DNA of 47,455 bases from Nitrospira sp. UBA2082 (GCA_002331335.1 DCZO01000016.1:203360-250814), one strand, 5' to 3'; shown: positions 28,508 through 38,031, numbered from the stretch's first letter. A program made the numbers and translations. The notes: a model not told the origin generated them from the letters alone.

Positions 28508-29728
28508 CTAGGCCGCTTTCTTGTCGAGGTAGACGGTCGGGTCGATCCCGGCGTGCGTCGGATGGAGGGTGCTCGTGACGTGCCTACGGGGTGTCTCGAT
28601 CTGGGCCGCAAGATCCAGCTCGCGCGGCGTGGAGAGGAGGGTCTTGCCCGCGCTTTTCACGATGAGGACCAGGGGCGCCAACGGCGCATGATGGTGCACT
28701 TCTTTGACGATGCCGGTCTCGCCGGTATCCAGTTCCACGACAGACCCGACCGGATAGACTCCCACCACGTGGATGAACTGCTGGACCAGGGTGGCGTCCA
28801 GATGTCCTTCGAGCGACAGGCGATAGAGAAATTGAAGCGCTTCGTGGGCGGCTCGCCCCTTGTGGTAACACCGGTCACTGGTGATGGCATCGTAAATATC
28901 GACGACTGCGGCTATGAGCCCGAATTGGCTGAGTTCGCTTCGCACCCGCCGGTGGGGATAGCCGGTGCCGTCCACCCGTTCGTGATGTTCGAGCGCGGGA
29001 CGCAAATAGGCATCTCCGAGTCCTGTGGTGGTCGAGAGCACTTCCACGCCCCGCAGGACATGGTGCTTCATGATCTCCATCTCATGCGGTTCGAATCGGC
29101 CGGGTTTGTTCAAAATCTCAGCGGGAATTTTGGTTTTGCCGATGTCGTGCAGCAGGGTGCCCACTCCGATCTGATGTAACGTGGTTCGGTCGAAATCGAG
29201 ATGCCGCCCGAGGGACAGGGCGAGGATCGAGGTGTTCACCGAGTGATAGAAGGTGTATTCATCGAATTTCTTGAGTCTCGTGAGACTGGTGAGGGCATCG
29301 GGATTTCTAAAGACGCTCTCGGTCATGTCGGCGACGACTCGATTGACCTCGTCCATATTAATGGCCCGTCCCAGTCTCGTGTCGTGCATCGCATGTTGCA
29401 CGATGTTCTTGGCGGCCTGGTATGTCTGTCTGGCGCCGGGCAGCTCCTCTTCAAACGGGACACCCGATGAAGCCGATGCCGGTGCGTCCGGCGCCGTGAG
29501 GACGGGGTTACTGGTGATGAGTGGTGCGACTTCCGGGGATGTCGGAATGTCGTCTGTCTCGCTATTCACCACGAGCGTGCGGACCCCGCTGGCTTTCAAC
29601 TGCGCAATCTGCTCGCGTGAGGTGATCGTCAATTTGTGGCGGAGAAACGGGGTCTCCAGCCAGGACCGGTCCAGCTGCTCGACCTGCATGCCCGGTCGGA
29701 GTTCGTCGATGCGAATTCGTTTCGACAT
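28508..29728 (-). CDS. HD-GYP phosphodiesterase with DUF3391 domain
   Basis: A 406-residue predicted cyclic-di-GMP phosphodiesterase. A DUF3391 domain occupies the N terminus (IRIDELRPGMQVEQLDRSWL), then an HD-GYP domain with LLHDIGKTKIP, a later MKHHVLRG and HHERVDGTGYP; the metal residues and the GYP triad look intact. A final strand-rich segment (VGSVVELDTGETGIVKEVHH) is common in the family. The start at 29728 begins just before DUF3391; an in-frame ATG at 29815 would add 29 residues of unusual composition. It is divergent from the MinD-like gene. Confidence 0.88.
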   Translation of the reverse strand: MSKRIRIDELRPGMQVEQLDRSWLETPFLRHKLTITSREQIAQLKASGVRTLVVNSETDDIPTSPEVAPLITSNPVLTAPDAPASASSGVPFEEELPGARQTYQAAKNIVQHAMHDTRLGRAINMDEVNRVVADMTESVFRNPDALTSLTRLKKFDEYTFYHSVNTSILALSLGRHLDFDRTTLHQIGVGTLLHDIGKTKIPAEILNKPGRFEPHEMEIMKHHVLRGVEVLSTTTGLGDAYLRPALEHHERVDGTGYPHRRVRSELSQFGLIAAVVDIYDAITSDRCYHKGRAAHEALQFLYRLSLEGHLDATLVQQFIHVVGVYPVGSVVELDTGETGIVKEVHHHAPLAPLVLIVKSAGKTLLSTPRELDLAAQIETPRRHVTSTLHPTHAGIDPTVYLDKKAA

Positions 29729-29909
29729 GGTCGGGTTGCGTGAGGTCATCCAGTTGCCGCTATCGGACGGTTTCCAGGAGACCTTGAGATTCGTAATTTC
29801 CTTTCCATTTCTCACCCGCCAGGTACAATGACCTCGTCACGGGAGTCCTGTCCCACGGACTCCGATCTCGAGAACGCGCAACGCTCCTCAGGTACGAAAC
29901 GGCGAAACT

Positions 29910-30983
29910 GTGGCCACGCTCATTTCAGTCGCATCCGGCAAAGGCGGTGTGGGCAAGAGTGTCGTGTCGTCCAACCTTGCGTTGGCGCTCGCGAAGACGG
30001 GGCGGTCGGTCGTGCTGGCCGATCTCGACGTGGGCGGGGCCGATGCCCACATCCTGTTCGGGCACTTGAATCCACCGGTGACGCTGACGGATTTTCTCAC
30101 CAAGCGGGTGAGCCGGCTGGACGACGTCGCCCTCCCTGTCACCTGTCATCCGACCCTCCGCCTGATCGCCGGGACGGGCGAGACCCTGGCGACGGCCAAC
30201 ATGCCCTATGCCCGCAAGAAACGGCTGACGACCCATTTTCAGCGTCTCGATGCCGATGTGGTGGTGATCGACATCGGAGCCGGGACGGGTTTCCACGCCC
30301 TCGACTTCTTCCTGATGGCCGACGTCCATCTGGCTGTGACGACACCGGAACCGACGGCGGTGTTGGATCTGTACCGCTTCATCAAATTGGCGGCGATTCG
30401 CCGTGTGTTGGCCGGCGTTCTCGCACGCAGCCCCGTGTCGGAGGTGCTCTCCAACCGGGATTTCACGAGCGTCAAGGAGGTCATGGACGTGGCCGGCGCC
30501 ACCGATGCCGAGGGTCGTGCCGCGGCCGCCGCCGCGTTGCACTCGTTTCGGCCGGGTCTCATCATCAACCGCACGTCCGGCCGGTCCACGGTCAACGTCC
30601 TGTATCTCCGCAAGATCCTCCAGGACTATGTCGGCGGTGACCTGATGCTGCTTGGTGAAATCCCCGAGGACCCGGCCGTTCATGAATCCGTCCGGAACTT
30701 TCTCCCCGTCATCGAAGCCGCTCCGGCGTCGTCGGCTGCCAAGAGTCTGCTGGCCGTATCCGCCGTCGCGGAGCACCTGATCACGGCCTGTGCCAAGGGA
30801 CGCACCGTGGAGCGGGAAAGCGGAGGAGACAGGGAGACGGACTCACCGCCCGCTCCGACGGACATGGCGCTGCATGTCTTCACCACGCATTCGTGGAAGC
30901 CCTATACGCCATTGTCAGGATGTGAGGCGAACGCGCCTGCCGGTTTGGAGACGGCTTCCAATGCCGGCGGGATCATCACCTAG
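29910..30983 (+). CDS. MinD/FlhG-like P-loop ATPase
   Basis: A 357-residue deviant Walker ATPase. GKGGVGKS at residues 10-17 is the deviant Walker A; DLDVGGADAH and VVVIDIGAGTGFHALDF follow as switch regions, and TTPEPTAVLDLYRF is the later signature. A variable C-terminal tail of about 60 residues (from EHLITACAKG) is specific to this protein. Relatives control flagellar number (FlhG) or division-site placement (MinD); here the context (HD-GYP neighbour) hints at a surface or motility link only. Start is GTG at 29910. Confidence 0.85.
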   Translation: MATLISVASGKGGVGKSVVSSNLALALAKTGRSVVLADLDVGGADAHILFGHLNPPVTLTDFLTKRVSRLDDVALPVTCHPTLRLIAGTGETLATANMPYARKKRLTTHFQRLDADVVVIDIGAGTGFHALDFFLMADVHLAVTTPEPTAVLDLYRFIKLAAIRRVLAGVLARSPVSEVLSNRDFTSVKEVMDVAGATDAEGRAAAAAALHSFRPGLIINRTSGRSTVNVLYLRKILQDYVGGDLMLLGEIPEDPAVHESVRNFLPVIEAAPASSAAKSLLAVSAVAEHLITACAKGRTVERESGGDRETDSPPAPTDMALHVFTTHSWKPYTPLSGCEANAPAGLETASNAGGIIT

Positions 30984-31082
30984 TCCCGTAGGTTTCGGCG
31001 CGTCAGCAGGTTGCGGAAAAACTGTTTTGATTAGGTCGAAATACGCGACTATGAAGAGTCTCGGCCTGACGCAGGAAAGCCC

Positions 31083-31208
31083 GCAGGATGATCAAAAAGG
31101 CCGACCAGCAAGGCCGCAGGGAGCGAAGGGGCGAGGCGTACTCTGTTCTGTACGTTGAGCCCCTGAGCGATGCGAGAACGATGCTGGCGGACTTTTTCAG
31201 CATCCTGC
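31083..31208 (-). repeat. GCAGGATGCT-ended interspersed repeat, copy 2
   Basis: A 126-bp element, reverse oriented relative to 8298-8468. On the minus strand it begins GCAGGATGCTGAAAAAGTCC directly after the first two bases of the TGA stop of the PpiD-like gene and ends ...GATCATCCTGC, giving near-matching inverted ends. A T-rich stretch lies inside the far end. A degraded similar start (GTCAGCAGGTTGCGG) sits at 31002-31016. 30984-31082 holds no gene. Confidence 0.8.
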
Positions 31209-31907
31209 TCAGAGCAGCTCTCGGTGAATCGTGATGGGCACCTTGTTCTTCAGTGCTTCTTGATAGGCCTGGAGGGCGCGCTGCTGTTTCTGCAAGAGCA
31301 TGTCTTGCAGGACACGATCCTTCGCGGCAATGGCCTGCTTGGGGTCGGGCCCCTGCGGCCTCATCATGAGAATCTGTCCTTCCGCGACCTCCGCAGGCGT
31401 CAACGTCACGGCGTTGCGCACGACCATGCGCGCTTTTCCCGCCAGGATTTCCTGCATCTGCATGGCTTCAAAGGCCGCGGGTTTCCAGTGATTCGCTGCG
31501 AGCAGGCGCTGATAGAGATCGGGATCGAAGGCGCCGTTTTTCTGGAAGTCGGGAATCTGGACGATCATGTCGTGCAGGTCCGTTTCGGAGACGGTGATGC
31601 CCATCTCCCTGGCCGCCAGCACCCACAAGCGGTTGTCGACCAGCTGATCGACGACGAGCTCTTTGAAGGTTTCGTCCTTCAACTCGCCGCCGCCTTTTTC
31701 TTTATAGCTGCGGTACAAAAACTCGTAGGCGCGCCGGAAGTCGTCGCGTGAGACGGTCAGATCGCCGACGTTGGCGACGGCATTGCCCTGTTGTTCGCCG
31801 AAGCCCCACCAGCCCATCGTGATGACGAAGGCGACGGCCAGAATGCCCATTATGGATTTCAGCAGCCATGGATAATCATGGGCCGCGTTGCGCATCAATT
31901 TGATCAT
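31209..31907 (-). CDS. PpiD/SurA-N-like membrane-anchored chaperone
   Basis: A 232-residue protein with a single N-terminal membrane helix (about residues 17-34, SIMGILAVAFVITMGWWGF) and a SurA N-terminal-like domain (GDLTVSRDDFRRAYEFLYRS; LVDNRLWVLAAREMGITVSE). Unlike PpiD and SurA it stops before any parvulin PPIase domain. It is likely a periplasm-facing chaperone. ATG at 31907 starts at the family's usual MIKLMRN. Its TGA stop merges with the repeat at 31208. It is divergent from the RDD gene. Confidence 0.82.
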   Translation of the reverse strand: MIKLMRNAAHDYPWLLKSIMGILAVAFVITMGWWGFGEQQGNAVANVGDLTVSRDDFRRAYEFLYRSYKEKGGGELKDETFKELVVDQLVDNRLWVLAAREMGITVSETDLHDMIVQIPDFQKNGAFDPDLYQRLLAANHWKPAAFEAMQMQEILAGKARMVVRNAVTLTPAEVAEGQILMMRPQGPDPKQAIAAKDRVLQDMLLQKQQRALQAYQEALKNKVPITIHRELL

Positions 31908-32024
31908 GTCATCCTCGCTCGTTCAGGAAGCACGGGGAGGATTGTACTTCCGCCCCTCGTTGAAGGCAAGATGGCCGCCGCACGGCAAGCCGGAAGATCG
32001 GCCTGTGCAAAGAACGGTCTTTGT

Positions 32025-32053
32025 TTGTACCGGCTGCGGGATTTTGTTATATT
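32025..32053 (+). promoter_or_regulatory. Candidate promoter before the RDD/mreB genes
   Basis: TTGTAC (32025-32030), 17 bases, TATATT (32048-32053). The -10 is strong and the -35 is 4 of 6 to consensus. The AAGGAGA ribosome site of the RDD gene follows at 32066-32072. Confidence 0.5.
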
Positions 32054-32076
32054 GCCTGTAATTCAAAGGAGATTCC

Positions 32077-32535
32077 TTGACCGGGGTGGGGCCAACCTCG
32101 AAACTGCTGGAACGGACGGTGTATCCGAAGGCCCATGTGCTGAATCGGTTCATTGCGAAGCTGATCGATCTGTTCATCGTCGTCGCCGCAGACGAAATCG
32201 CTCCTCCAGTCGGGTTTCTTTCCGGTCTGGCCTATATATTGATTGCGGACGGATTCGCGGGCGGCAAGAGCATCGGCAAACGGGTGGTCGGCCTCCAGAC
32301 CGTCCGGATGGACAGCCGAGAGGCAGCGGGATTCCGGGAGTCGATCATTCGGAATTTGCCGTTGGGAGGCGCACAGCTTGCCTTCGCCGTTCCCTATGTC
32401 GGGTGGTTGGCGTCGCTGGCGATTTTGGCGTTTGAAGGACTATTGATCATCGGCAACGAGCAGGGCCGCCGGCTCGGCGATGAAGTGGCCAGGACCCATG
32501 TGCTGGATGCCGGCCAGCTGGCGGTCCCGGACTGA
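32077..32535 (+). CDS. RDD family membrane protein
   Basis: A 152-residue membrane protein with RDD features: NRFIAKLIDLFIVVAADE (helix one with the Arg and Asp of the name), SGLAYILIADGFAGGKSIGKR (helix two with the GKSIGKRVVGLQ signature), a third helix around residues 108-126, and a final NEQGRRLGDEVARTHVLD. The function of RDD proteins varies; some are transporters. The start is TTG at 32077, with AAGGAGA 5 bases upstream. It stops 64 bases before mreB and may be part of the same transcript. Confidence 0.88.
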   Translation: MTGVGPTSKLLERTVYPKAHVLNRFIAKLIDLFIVVAADEIAPPVGFLSGLAYILIADGFAGGKSIGKRVVGLQTVRMDSREAAGFRESIIRNLPLGGAQLAFAVPYVGWLASLAILAFEGLLIIGNEQGRRLGDEVARTHVLDAGQLAVPD

Positions 32536-32599
32536 GAGCAATAACCGAAGTGCAGCGGCTCGGCGTCGGATCGCCTGGCCAGAAGAAGGGAGAGAGGTC

Positions 32600-33649
32600 G
32601 TGGGGTTCACAGGAGATGTCTTTGGATGGTTCTCCGATGATCTGGCGATCGACTTAGGCACCGCCACGACGCTGGTCTATGTTCGTGGCAGGGGTATCGT
32701 CCTGAACGAGCCGTCGGTGGTGGCGGTCGAAAAGAAAACCGAGAAGGTGCTGGCCGTCGGCACCGATGCGAAGAAGATGCTCGGCCGAACGCCCGGCAAC
32801 ATCGTGGCGGTTCGGCCCATGAAAGAAGGCGTGATCGCCGACTTCGAGATGGCCGAGCAGATGCTGAAGCATTTCATCCGCAAGTCCCACAATCGCAGCG
32901 CCTTCGTGCGGCCCCGGATCATTATCGGGGTACCGTCCCGCATCACCCAGGTCGAACAGCGGGCAGTGCGTGACTCGGCCGAACTGGCCGGCGCGCGCGA
33001 GGTGTATCTGATCGAGGAGCCGGTTGCCGCGGCCATCGGGTCCGGATTGCCCATCACCGAGCCGTCCGGCAACATGGTCGTCGATGTGGGCGGCGGCACG
33101 ACGGATATCGCGGTCATTTCACTCGGCGGCATCGTCTATAGCGAGTCCGTCAAGGTCGCCGGCGACCGGATGGACGAAGCCATCATGAATTACATCAAGA
33201 AGAAATACAATTTGCTGATCGGCGAGCATATGGCGGAACGGATCAAGTTCGAAATCGGGTCGGCCTATCCGTTCGAAGAGCGGAAGACCATGATGATCAA
33301 GGGCCGGGATCTGATTTCGGGCATCCCGCGTACGCTGGTGATCGACGACGCGGAAGTCCGCGAAGCCTTACAGGAACCCATTGGGACCATCGTGAATGCG
33401 ATCAAGATCGCCTTGGAAAACACGCCGCCGGAACTGGCGGGAGATATCATCGACCGCGGCATCGTCTTGACCGGCGGCGGGTCCCTGTTGAAGGGCATGG
33501 ACACGCGGTTCCGCGAAGAAACGAACTTGCCGATCATCACGGTGGACGATCCGCTCACCTCCGTCGTCCTGGGCGTGGGCAAGATTTTGGACGAACTGGA
33601 TCTCCTCCGGAAAGTCTCGGTCATGTCGCAGGCCAACAACCTCCGGTAA
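32600..33649 (+). CDS. mreB: Rod-shape-determining actin homologue MreB
   Basis: A 349-residue actin-like ATPase that guides lateral wall synthesis. DDLAIDLGTATTLVYV is the phosphate-1 motif, NMVVDVGGGTTDIAVISLGG the phosphate-2 motif, and GIVLTGGGSLLKGMD the adenosine motif. Length and motif order fit MreB. The GTG at 32600 follows GAGAGG; the in-frame codons upstream to 32480 read through the RDD gene and are rejected. It heads a cluster with mreC, mreD, mrdA and rodA. Confidence 0.97.
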   Translation: MGFTGDVFGWFSDDLAIDLGTATTLVYVRGRGIVLNEPSVVAVEKKTEKVLAVGTDAKKMLGRTPGNIVAVRPMKEGVIADFEMAEQMLKHFIRKSHNRSAFVRPRIIIGVPSRITQVEQRAVRDSAELAGAREVYLIEEPVAAAIGSGLPITEPSGNMVVDVGGGTTDIAVISLGGIVYSESVKVAGDRMDEAIMNYIKKKYNLLIGEHMAERIKFEIGSAYPFEERKTMMIKGRDLISGIPRTLVIDDAEVREALQEPIGTIVNAIKIALENTPPELAGDIIDRGIVLTGGGSLLKGMDTRFREETNLPIITVDDPLTSVVLGVGKILDELDLLRKVSVMSQANNLR

Positions 33650-33663
33650 GGTCCCATCCCCTC

Positions 33664-34542
33664 ATGCGGATGGTCAATTTTCGCACACCCTATAACGCGG
33701 GGCGACTGGCTCTCGCGCTCGCCGTCGTGCTGCTGCTCGGCTTTTTCCTGCTCCCCAACCAGCTCCAAGGTGTGTTTCAGGAGGTCGGCAGTCCGATCGG
33801 ATGGGTGGTGAGTTGGCCCCTCCGTGCGGTGGCCGGCATTCAAGGGGGTGTCGCCGATTTCTGGAGCAATTTTGTCGCGCTGCAGGGCGTGCGGGAAGAA
33901 AACACGGAGTTGCGGAAAGAGCTGGAACAGCTCAAAGGGCAAAACAGCCAGTTGCGTGAAGCGGCGGCGGCGACGGAACGGCTGACGGCTCTGCTGGAAT
34001 TCAAGGGCCAGGAGATGTTCCCGATGGTGGCGGCGCGAGTGATCGGCCGCGATACGGGGAACTGGTACCGCGCGATCATCCTCAACAAAGGGGAATCGGA
34101 CGGATTTCGTCCGGACATGGGTGTGGTCACGCCTGCCGGCGTGGTCGGCCGGATCGTCAAGACCACGGCCGCGACCTCGGTGGTGTTGCTGGTGACGGAC
34201 CCGAACAATGCGATCGCCGGCTTGGTTCAACGGACCCGGGATGAAGGGATTATCGAAGGAACCACATCCGGGCTGGCGCGGTTGAAATATATTCCCTTGC
34301 TGTCGACGGCGCGGGCGGGCGATCGGGTGGTGACGTCCGGACTGGTCGGGGGATTTCCCCGCGGCTTGTCCATCGGGACGATCGCGCGGATCGACAAAGC
34401 GGAGGGCGCGTTGTTCCAGTCCGCCGAGCTGACGCCGGAAGTCGATATGAGCCGGGTGGAAGAAGTGCTGGTGATCCAGTCACCCAATCTTCAGACTGAC
34501 AGCGAGCGTTCCGGCAGTCCGAAGGTCAAGCGCAAGCCATGA
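33664..34542 (+). CDS. mreC: Rod-shape-determining protein MreC
   Basis: A 292-residue bitopic protein: one N-terminal helix (LALALAVVLLLGFFLLP), a coiled coil (about residues 78-115, ENTELRKELEQLKGQNSQL) and the periplasmic beta-barrel domain (ARVIGRDTGNWYRAIILNKG; GVVTPAGVVGRIVKTTA). MreC links MreB to the wall synthases PBP2 and RodA. The start ATG is 33664, 14 bases after mreB; its stop overlaps mreD as ATGA. Confidence 0.95.
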   Translation: MRMVNFRTPYNAGRLALALAVVLLLGFFLLPNQLQGVFQEVGSPIGWVVSWPLRAVAGIQGGVADFWSNFVALQGVREENTELRKELEQLKGQNSQLREAAAATERLTALLEFKGQEMFPMVAARVIGRDTGNWYRAIILNKGESDGFRPDMGVVTPAGVVGRIVKTTAATSVVLLVTDPNNAIAGLVQRTRDEGIIEGTTSGLARLKYIPLLSTARAGDRVVTSGLVGGFPRGLSIGTIARIDKAEGALFQSAELTPEVDMSRVEEVLVIQSPNLQTDSERSGSPKVKRKP

Positions 34543-35039
34543 AGACGCTGGTGATGGCAGGGCTTATCGCCGGACTGATTCCGGTGCAATCGGTGCTCTT
34601 GCCGCATACGGCTGTCTGGGGAGTGATGCCGGATCTTGGATTGATTGTGGTGTGCCTGGCGGGCCTCTTTGGCGGCGAACTTGAAGGGTTGCTGGTCGGG
34701 CTGGCCGTGGGCTGGGTCATGGGTCTCTTTTCCGCGGCCGACCTGACCGCCGGCATGGTCACGAAGGGAACCGTCGGATACATCGCGGGTGTCGCCGGCC
34801 GCCATATCGTGTATGTATCCCCGGGTGTGCTGGTGCTGGGACTCCTCGCCGCCTCCTGTGTGTCCGGACTGCTCACCGCGTTGGTGCTGACACTCAACGA
34901 CCAGCAGAGCCTGTGGTGGGCGCTCAAGACGGTGGTGCTGCCCCAGGCGGTACTCGACGGTGCAGTGGGCGGCGCGCTCTATTGGCTGGCGTGGAGCCGT
35001 CTGAACATGGAACGGTTTGTGTCGGAACACCGGACGTAG
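34539..35039 (+). CDS. mreD: Rod-shape-determining protein MreD
   Basis: A 166-residue integral membrane protein with about five hydrophobic helices and the MreD-type opening (MAGLIAGLIPVQSVLLPHTA). Charged residues are few, and segments such as GLIVVCLAGLFGGELEGLLV fit the family. It is needed for the elongasome complex. It overlaps mreC by 4 bases and lies 8 bases before mrdA. Identification rests largely on position and topology, as MreD is poorly conserved. Confidence 0.9.
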   Translation: MKTLVMAGLIAGLIPVQSVLLPHTAVWGVMPDLGLIVVCLAGLFGGELEGLLVGLAVGWVMGLFSAADLTAGMVTKGTVGYIAGVAGRHIVYVSPGVLVLGLLAASCVSGLLTALVLTLNDQQSLWWALKTVVLPQAVLDGAVGGALYWLAWSRLNMERFVSEHRT

Positions 35040-35047
35040 GTAATCGG

Positions 35048-36913
35048 ATGGCGGCGGGGAATTACGCAGAAACCGAATTCGGCGATTTCCATCGCCGGCT
35101 CATGATTCTCCGCGTGGGACTCTTGCTCGTGGTGGCCCTCCTCGGCCTGCGCCTCTGGCATTTGCAAGTCCGGGAGGGGCCCTACTATCGGGACCTCTCG
35201 GAAAACAACCGGACCAGGCAGGTCTTGCTCGAACCGGCCCGAGGGCTGATCTATGACCGTCACGGCGTGCTCCTGGCGAACAATGTGCCGAGCTTCAGCC
35301 TCTATGTGACCCTGGAAGAGGTGAAGGATCGTGAGCTGTTGATCGGGCAGCTGTCCGAGCTGCTCGGCCTGGACCCGGCGCTCATCAGGAAAAAACTCAC
35401 GGCCAAAGGCGGCAAGTTGCTGCCGCGCAAGGTGAAGGATCGCATGACCTTGCGCGATGCCGTGCTGATCGAATCCCACCGTCTGGAGCTTCCCGGCGTC
35501 ATGGTCCAGGTGGAGTCGCAGCGGAACTACCCCGGCGGAGTCATAGCGGCCCATCTCCTGGGCTATGTCGGGGAAGTCTCCGCCGAGCAATTGGAGAAGC
35601 CGGAGTTTTCCGGTCTCCACCAGGGCAGCGTGGTCGGCCAATATGGAGTGGAAAAATCCTTCGACCGCCATGTGCGCGGCCAGGCCGGCCAAAAACATGT
35701 CGAAGTGGATGCCCATGGCAACGAAAAACAGGAGGTCGTCGTTGAGCAGCCGCAGGCCGGGAACGACCTGTATCTCACGATCGATGTGCGACTGCAGAAG
35801 GTGGCGGAGGATTTGCTGGGCCTGGAGTACGGCGCCATCGTGGCGTTGGATCCGACCAACGGCGATATTCTGGCCATGGCCAGCCGGCCGGGATTCGATC
35901 CGAACGTCCTCTCGCGGGAACTCACGCCCAAGCAATGGGTCGAGATCGTGCAGGACGAAGGCCGTCCCTTGAACAATCGCGCCTCTCAAGGACAGTATCC
36001 TCCCGGCTCCACCTTTAAGGTGCCCATGGCGGTGGCCGCGCTGGAAACAAAAACGATGGCGCCGTCCAGCACCGTGTCGTGCAACGGCGGGTATCAGTTC
36101 GGCAATCGGCTCTACCATGACTGGAAAGCGAGCGGGCATGGCGCCGTGGCGCTTCACGAGGCGCTGGTGCATTCGTGCGACGTGTATTTCTATACGGTCG
36201 GACAACGGATGGGCATCGATACGATGGCCGAGTACGGCAAGGAGTTCGGACTCGGGCAAAGCACGGGGGTGGAACTGCCGTCCGAGCGAACGGGGATCAT
36301 GCCGTCGACCGCCTGGAAGGAAAAGGCGAAAAACGCGCCATGGTTACCCGGTGAAACCATTTCGGCGGCGATCGGACAAGGGTATGTGACGGTCACGCCG
36401 CTGCAAATGGCGAGTTTGATCGGCACGGTCGCCAACAACGGTGTGAATTACCGGCCGCGGCTCGTGCGCGCGGTGATGGACCGGACGATCGGCAATTTGC
36501 AGGAACTGCCGGCGGTGCCGCGGGGCAAGGTCAAGGCGAAGCCGGAGACCTTCCGCCTCGTGAAAGAAGCTCTGGCCGAGGTCGTGACGAAAGGCACGGC
36601 GACCCGAGCGAAATCGTCCCTCGTGACCATCGGGGGAAAGACGGGCACCGCGCAGGTGGCGGCGCTCCGAACGGGACCGGAAGAAAATATCCCCAAGAAG
36701 TTCCGCGATCATGCCTGGTTCGTCGCCTTCGCGCCGGTCGAATCCCCGACGATTGCGGTCGCGGTGCTGGCCGAGCACATGGGACATGGAGGAGCCGCGG
36801 CGGCTCCGCTTGCGAAGGAACTCATCGAGACGTACATCAAGCTGACGTCACCGGCCGTGACCGCTGACGACTCCACGGCAAAGCCGGCTCGACGAGCCCC
36901 GGAGCCATTATGA
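35048..36913 (+). CDS. mrdA: Penicillin-binding protein 2 (elongation transpeptidase)
   Basis: A 621-residue class B penicillin-binding protein that cross-links peptidoglycan during elongation. One N-terminal helix (LRVGLLLVVALLGLRLWHLQ), the pedestal domain (EPARGLIYDRHGVLLANNVP) and the transpeptidase domain follow. The active-site motifs are Ser321 in PPGSTFK (SxxK), Ser376-Cys-Asp378 (SxD) and Lys531-Thr-Gly (KTG in GGKTGTAQ). ATG at 35048 is preferred to in-frame codons upstream that read mreD. Its stop overlaps rodA as ATGA, so the partner glycosyltransferase is co-translated. Confidence 0.97.
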   Translation: MAAGNYAETEFGDFHRRLMILRVGLLLVVALLGLRLWHLQVREGPYYRDLSENNRTRQVLLEPARGLIYDRHGVLLANNVPSFSLYVTLEEVKDRELLIGQLSELLGLDPALIRKKLTAKGGKLLPRKVKDRMTLRDAVLIESHRLELPGVMVQVESQRNYPGGVIAAHLLGYVGEVSAEQLEKPEFSGLHQGSVVGQYGVEKSFDRHVRGQAGQKHVEVDAHGNEKQEVVVEQPQAGNDLYLTIDVRLQKVAEDLLGLEYGAIVALDPTNGDILAMASRPGFDPNVLSRELTPKQWVEIVQDEGRPLNNRASQGQYPPGSTFKVPMAVAALETKTMAPSSTVSCNGGYQFGNRLYHDWKASGHGAVALHEALVHSCDVYFYTVGQRMGIDTMAEYGKEFGLGQSTGVELPSERTGIMPSTAWKEKAKNAPWLPGETISAAIGQGYVTVTPLQMASLIGTVANNGVNYRPRLVRAVMDRTIGNLQELPAVPRGKVKAKPETFRLVKEALAEVVTKGTATRAKSSLVTIGGKTGTAQVAALRTGPEENIPKKFRDHAWFVAFAPVESPTIAVAVLAEHMGHGGAAAAPLAKELIETYIKLTSPAVTADDSTAKPARRAPEPL

Positions 36914-38031
36914 TCGATCGGTTGACGGAGGCCCGCGGGTTCGACAATTTCGACCTCCGCTATGTGGGGCTCATCCTGGCCATCCTCGGCCTCGGCGTGC
37001 TCTCCATTCACAGCGTGACCCACGACCAGCAGGGCGGCATCGCGCCGTATTATCTCAAGCAGCTGATCTGGATCGGCTTGGGGGCGGCGGCCTTCCTGGT
37101 CATGTGGGTCTGGGACTATCACAGTCTCGCGCGGCTGGCCTATCCCGCCTACGCGCTCGTGCTGCTGATGCTGCTCTTCGTGCTGTTCGAAGGGCGGGCG
37201 AGTAAAGGCGCGCAACGGTGGATTGCGCTGGGACCGTTTACGTTTCAACCCTCCGAATTCGCCAAGCTCGTGCTGATCCTGGTGCTGGCCCATTACTATT
37301 CGAAAGCGCCGCGCGTGGGATGGCTCCAGCGTGTGATCATGCCGGGTTTGTTAATGTTGCCGGGACTTCTGCTGATTCTGAAGCAGCCGGATTTGGGCAG
37401 CGGCCTGAGCTTCGTCGCGGTCTATGCCGCGATGCTGCTCATGGTCGGGGTGCGGTCTCAGGCGCTGGGGGTCATGCTGCTCTTTTCCGTCATGCTGTTT
37501 CCCTTCGCGTGGGAAGGGGTGTGGGGGTCCTTGCATGATTACCAGCGACAGCGCATTATGGCGTTCGTCGATCCGGACTACGATCCGGGCGGCAAAGGGT
37601 ATCACGCGCTGCAGTCGAAAATTGCGATCGGGTCCGGCGAATTGACCGGGAAGGGGCTGTTCGGCGGCACGCAAAGCCAGCTGAAGTTTTTACCGGAAGG
37701 CCATACGGACTTCGTCTTTGCGGTGTTTGCGGAAGAGTGGGGCTTTCTCGGCGTCCTCGTGCTGCTGGCGCTTTTTGTCGCCCTGATTTGGCTGTCGCTG
37801 GAAATTGCGTCCAAGGCGAAAGATCAGTTGGGGGCATTGCTGGCAGTGGGGATCGTCTCGATGCTTTGTTTCTGTGTCGTGGTGAATATCGGGATGACGG
37901 CGGGGATGTTCCCGATCGTCGGCATCCCCTTGCCGCTGGTGAGTTACGGCGGGAGCGCCACGATTATGACCATGGCGTCGCTGGGATTGCTGTTGAATGT
38001 GAAACGAAGACGGTTGAGTTTGTTCTATTGA
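36910..38031 (+). CDS. rodA: Peptidoglycan glycosyltransferase RodA
   Basis: A 373-residue SEDS-family enzyme that polymerises lipid II in complex with PBP2. About ten hydrophobic helices are seen. Signatures: RWIALGPFTFQPSEFAKL, LKQPDLGSGLSFVAV, QSKIAIGSGELTGKGLFGGT, LPEGHTDFVFAVFAEEWG and the terminal GIPLPLVSYGGSATIM. It starts inside the mrdA stop. The 38032-38201 gap holds no gene. The last gene of the wall-elongation set. Confidence 0.97.
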   Translation: MIDRLTEARGFDNFDLRYVGLILAILGLGVLSIHSVTHDQQGGIAPYYLKQLIWIGLGAAAFLVMWVWDYHSLARLAYPAYALVLLMLLFVLFEGRASKGAQRWIALGPFTFQPSEFAKLVLILVLAHYYSKAPRVGWLQRVIMPGLLMLPGLLLILKQPDLGSGLSFVAVYAAMLLMVGVRSQALGVMLLFSVMLFPFAWEGVWGSLHDYQRQRIMAFVDPDYDPGGKGYHALQSKIAIGSGELTGKGLFGGTQSQLKFLPEGHTDFVFAVFAEEWGFLGVLVLLALFVALIWLSLEIASKAKDQLGALLAVGIVSMLCFCVVVNIGMTAGMFPIVGIPLPLVSYGGSATIMTMASLGLLLNVKRRRLSLFY

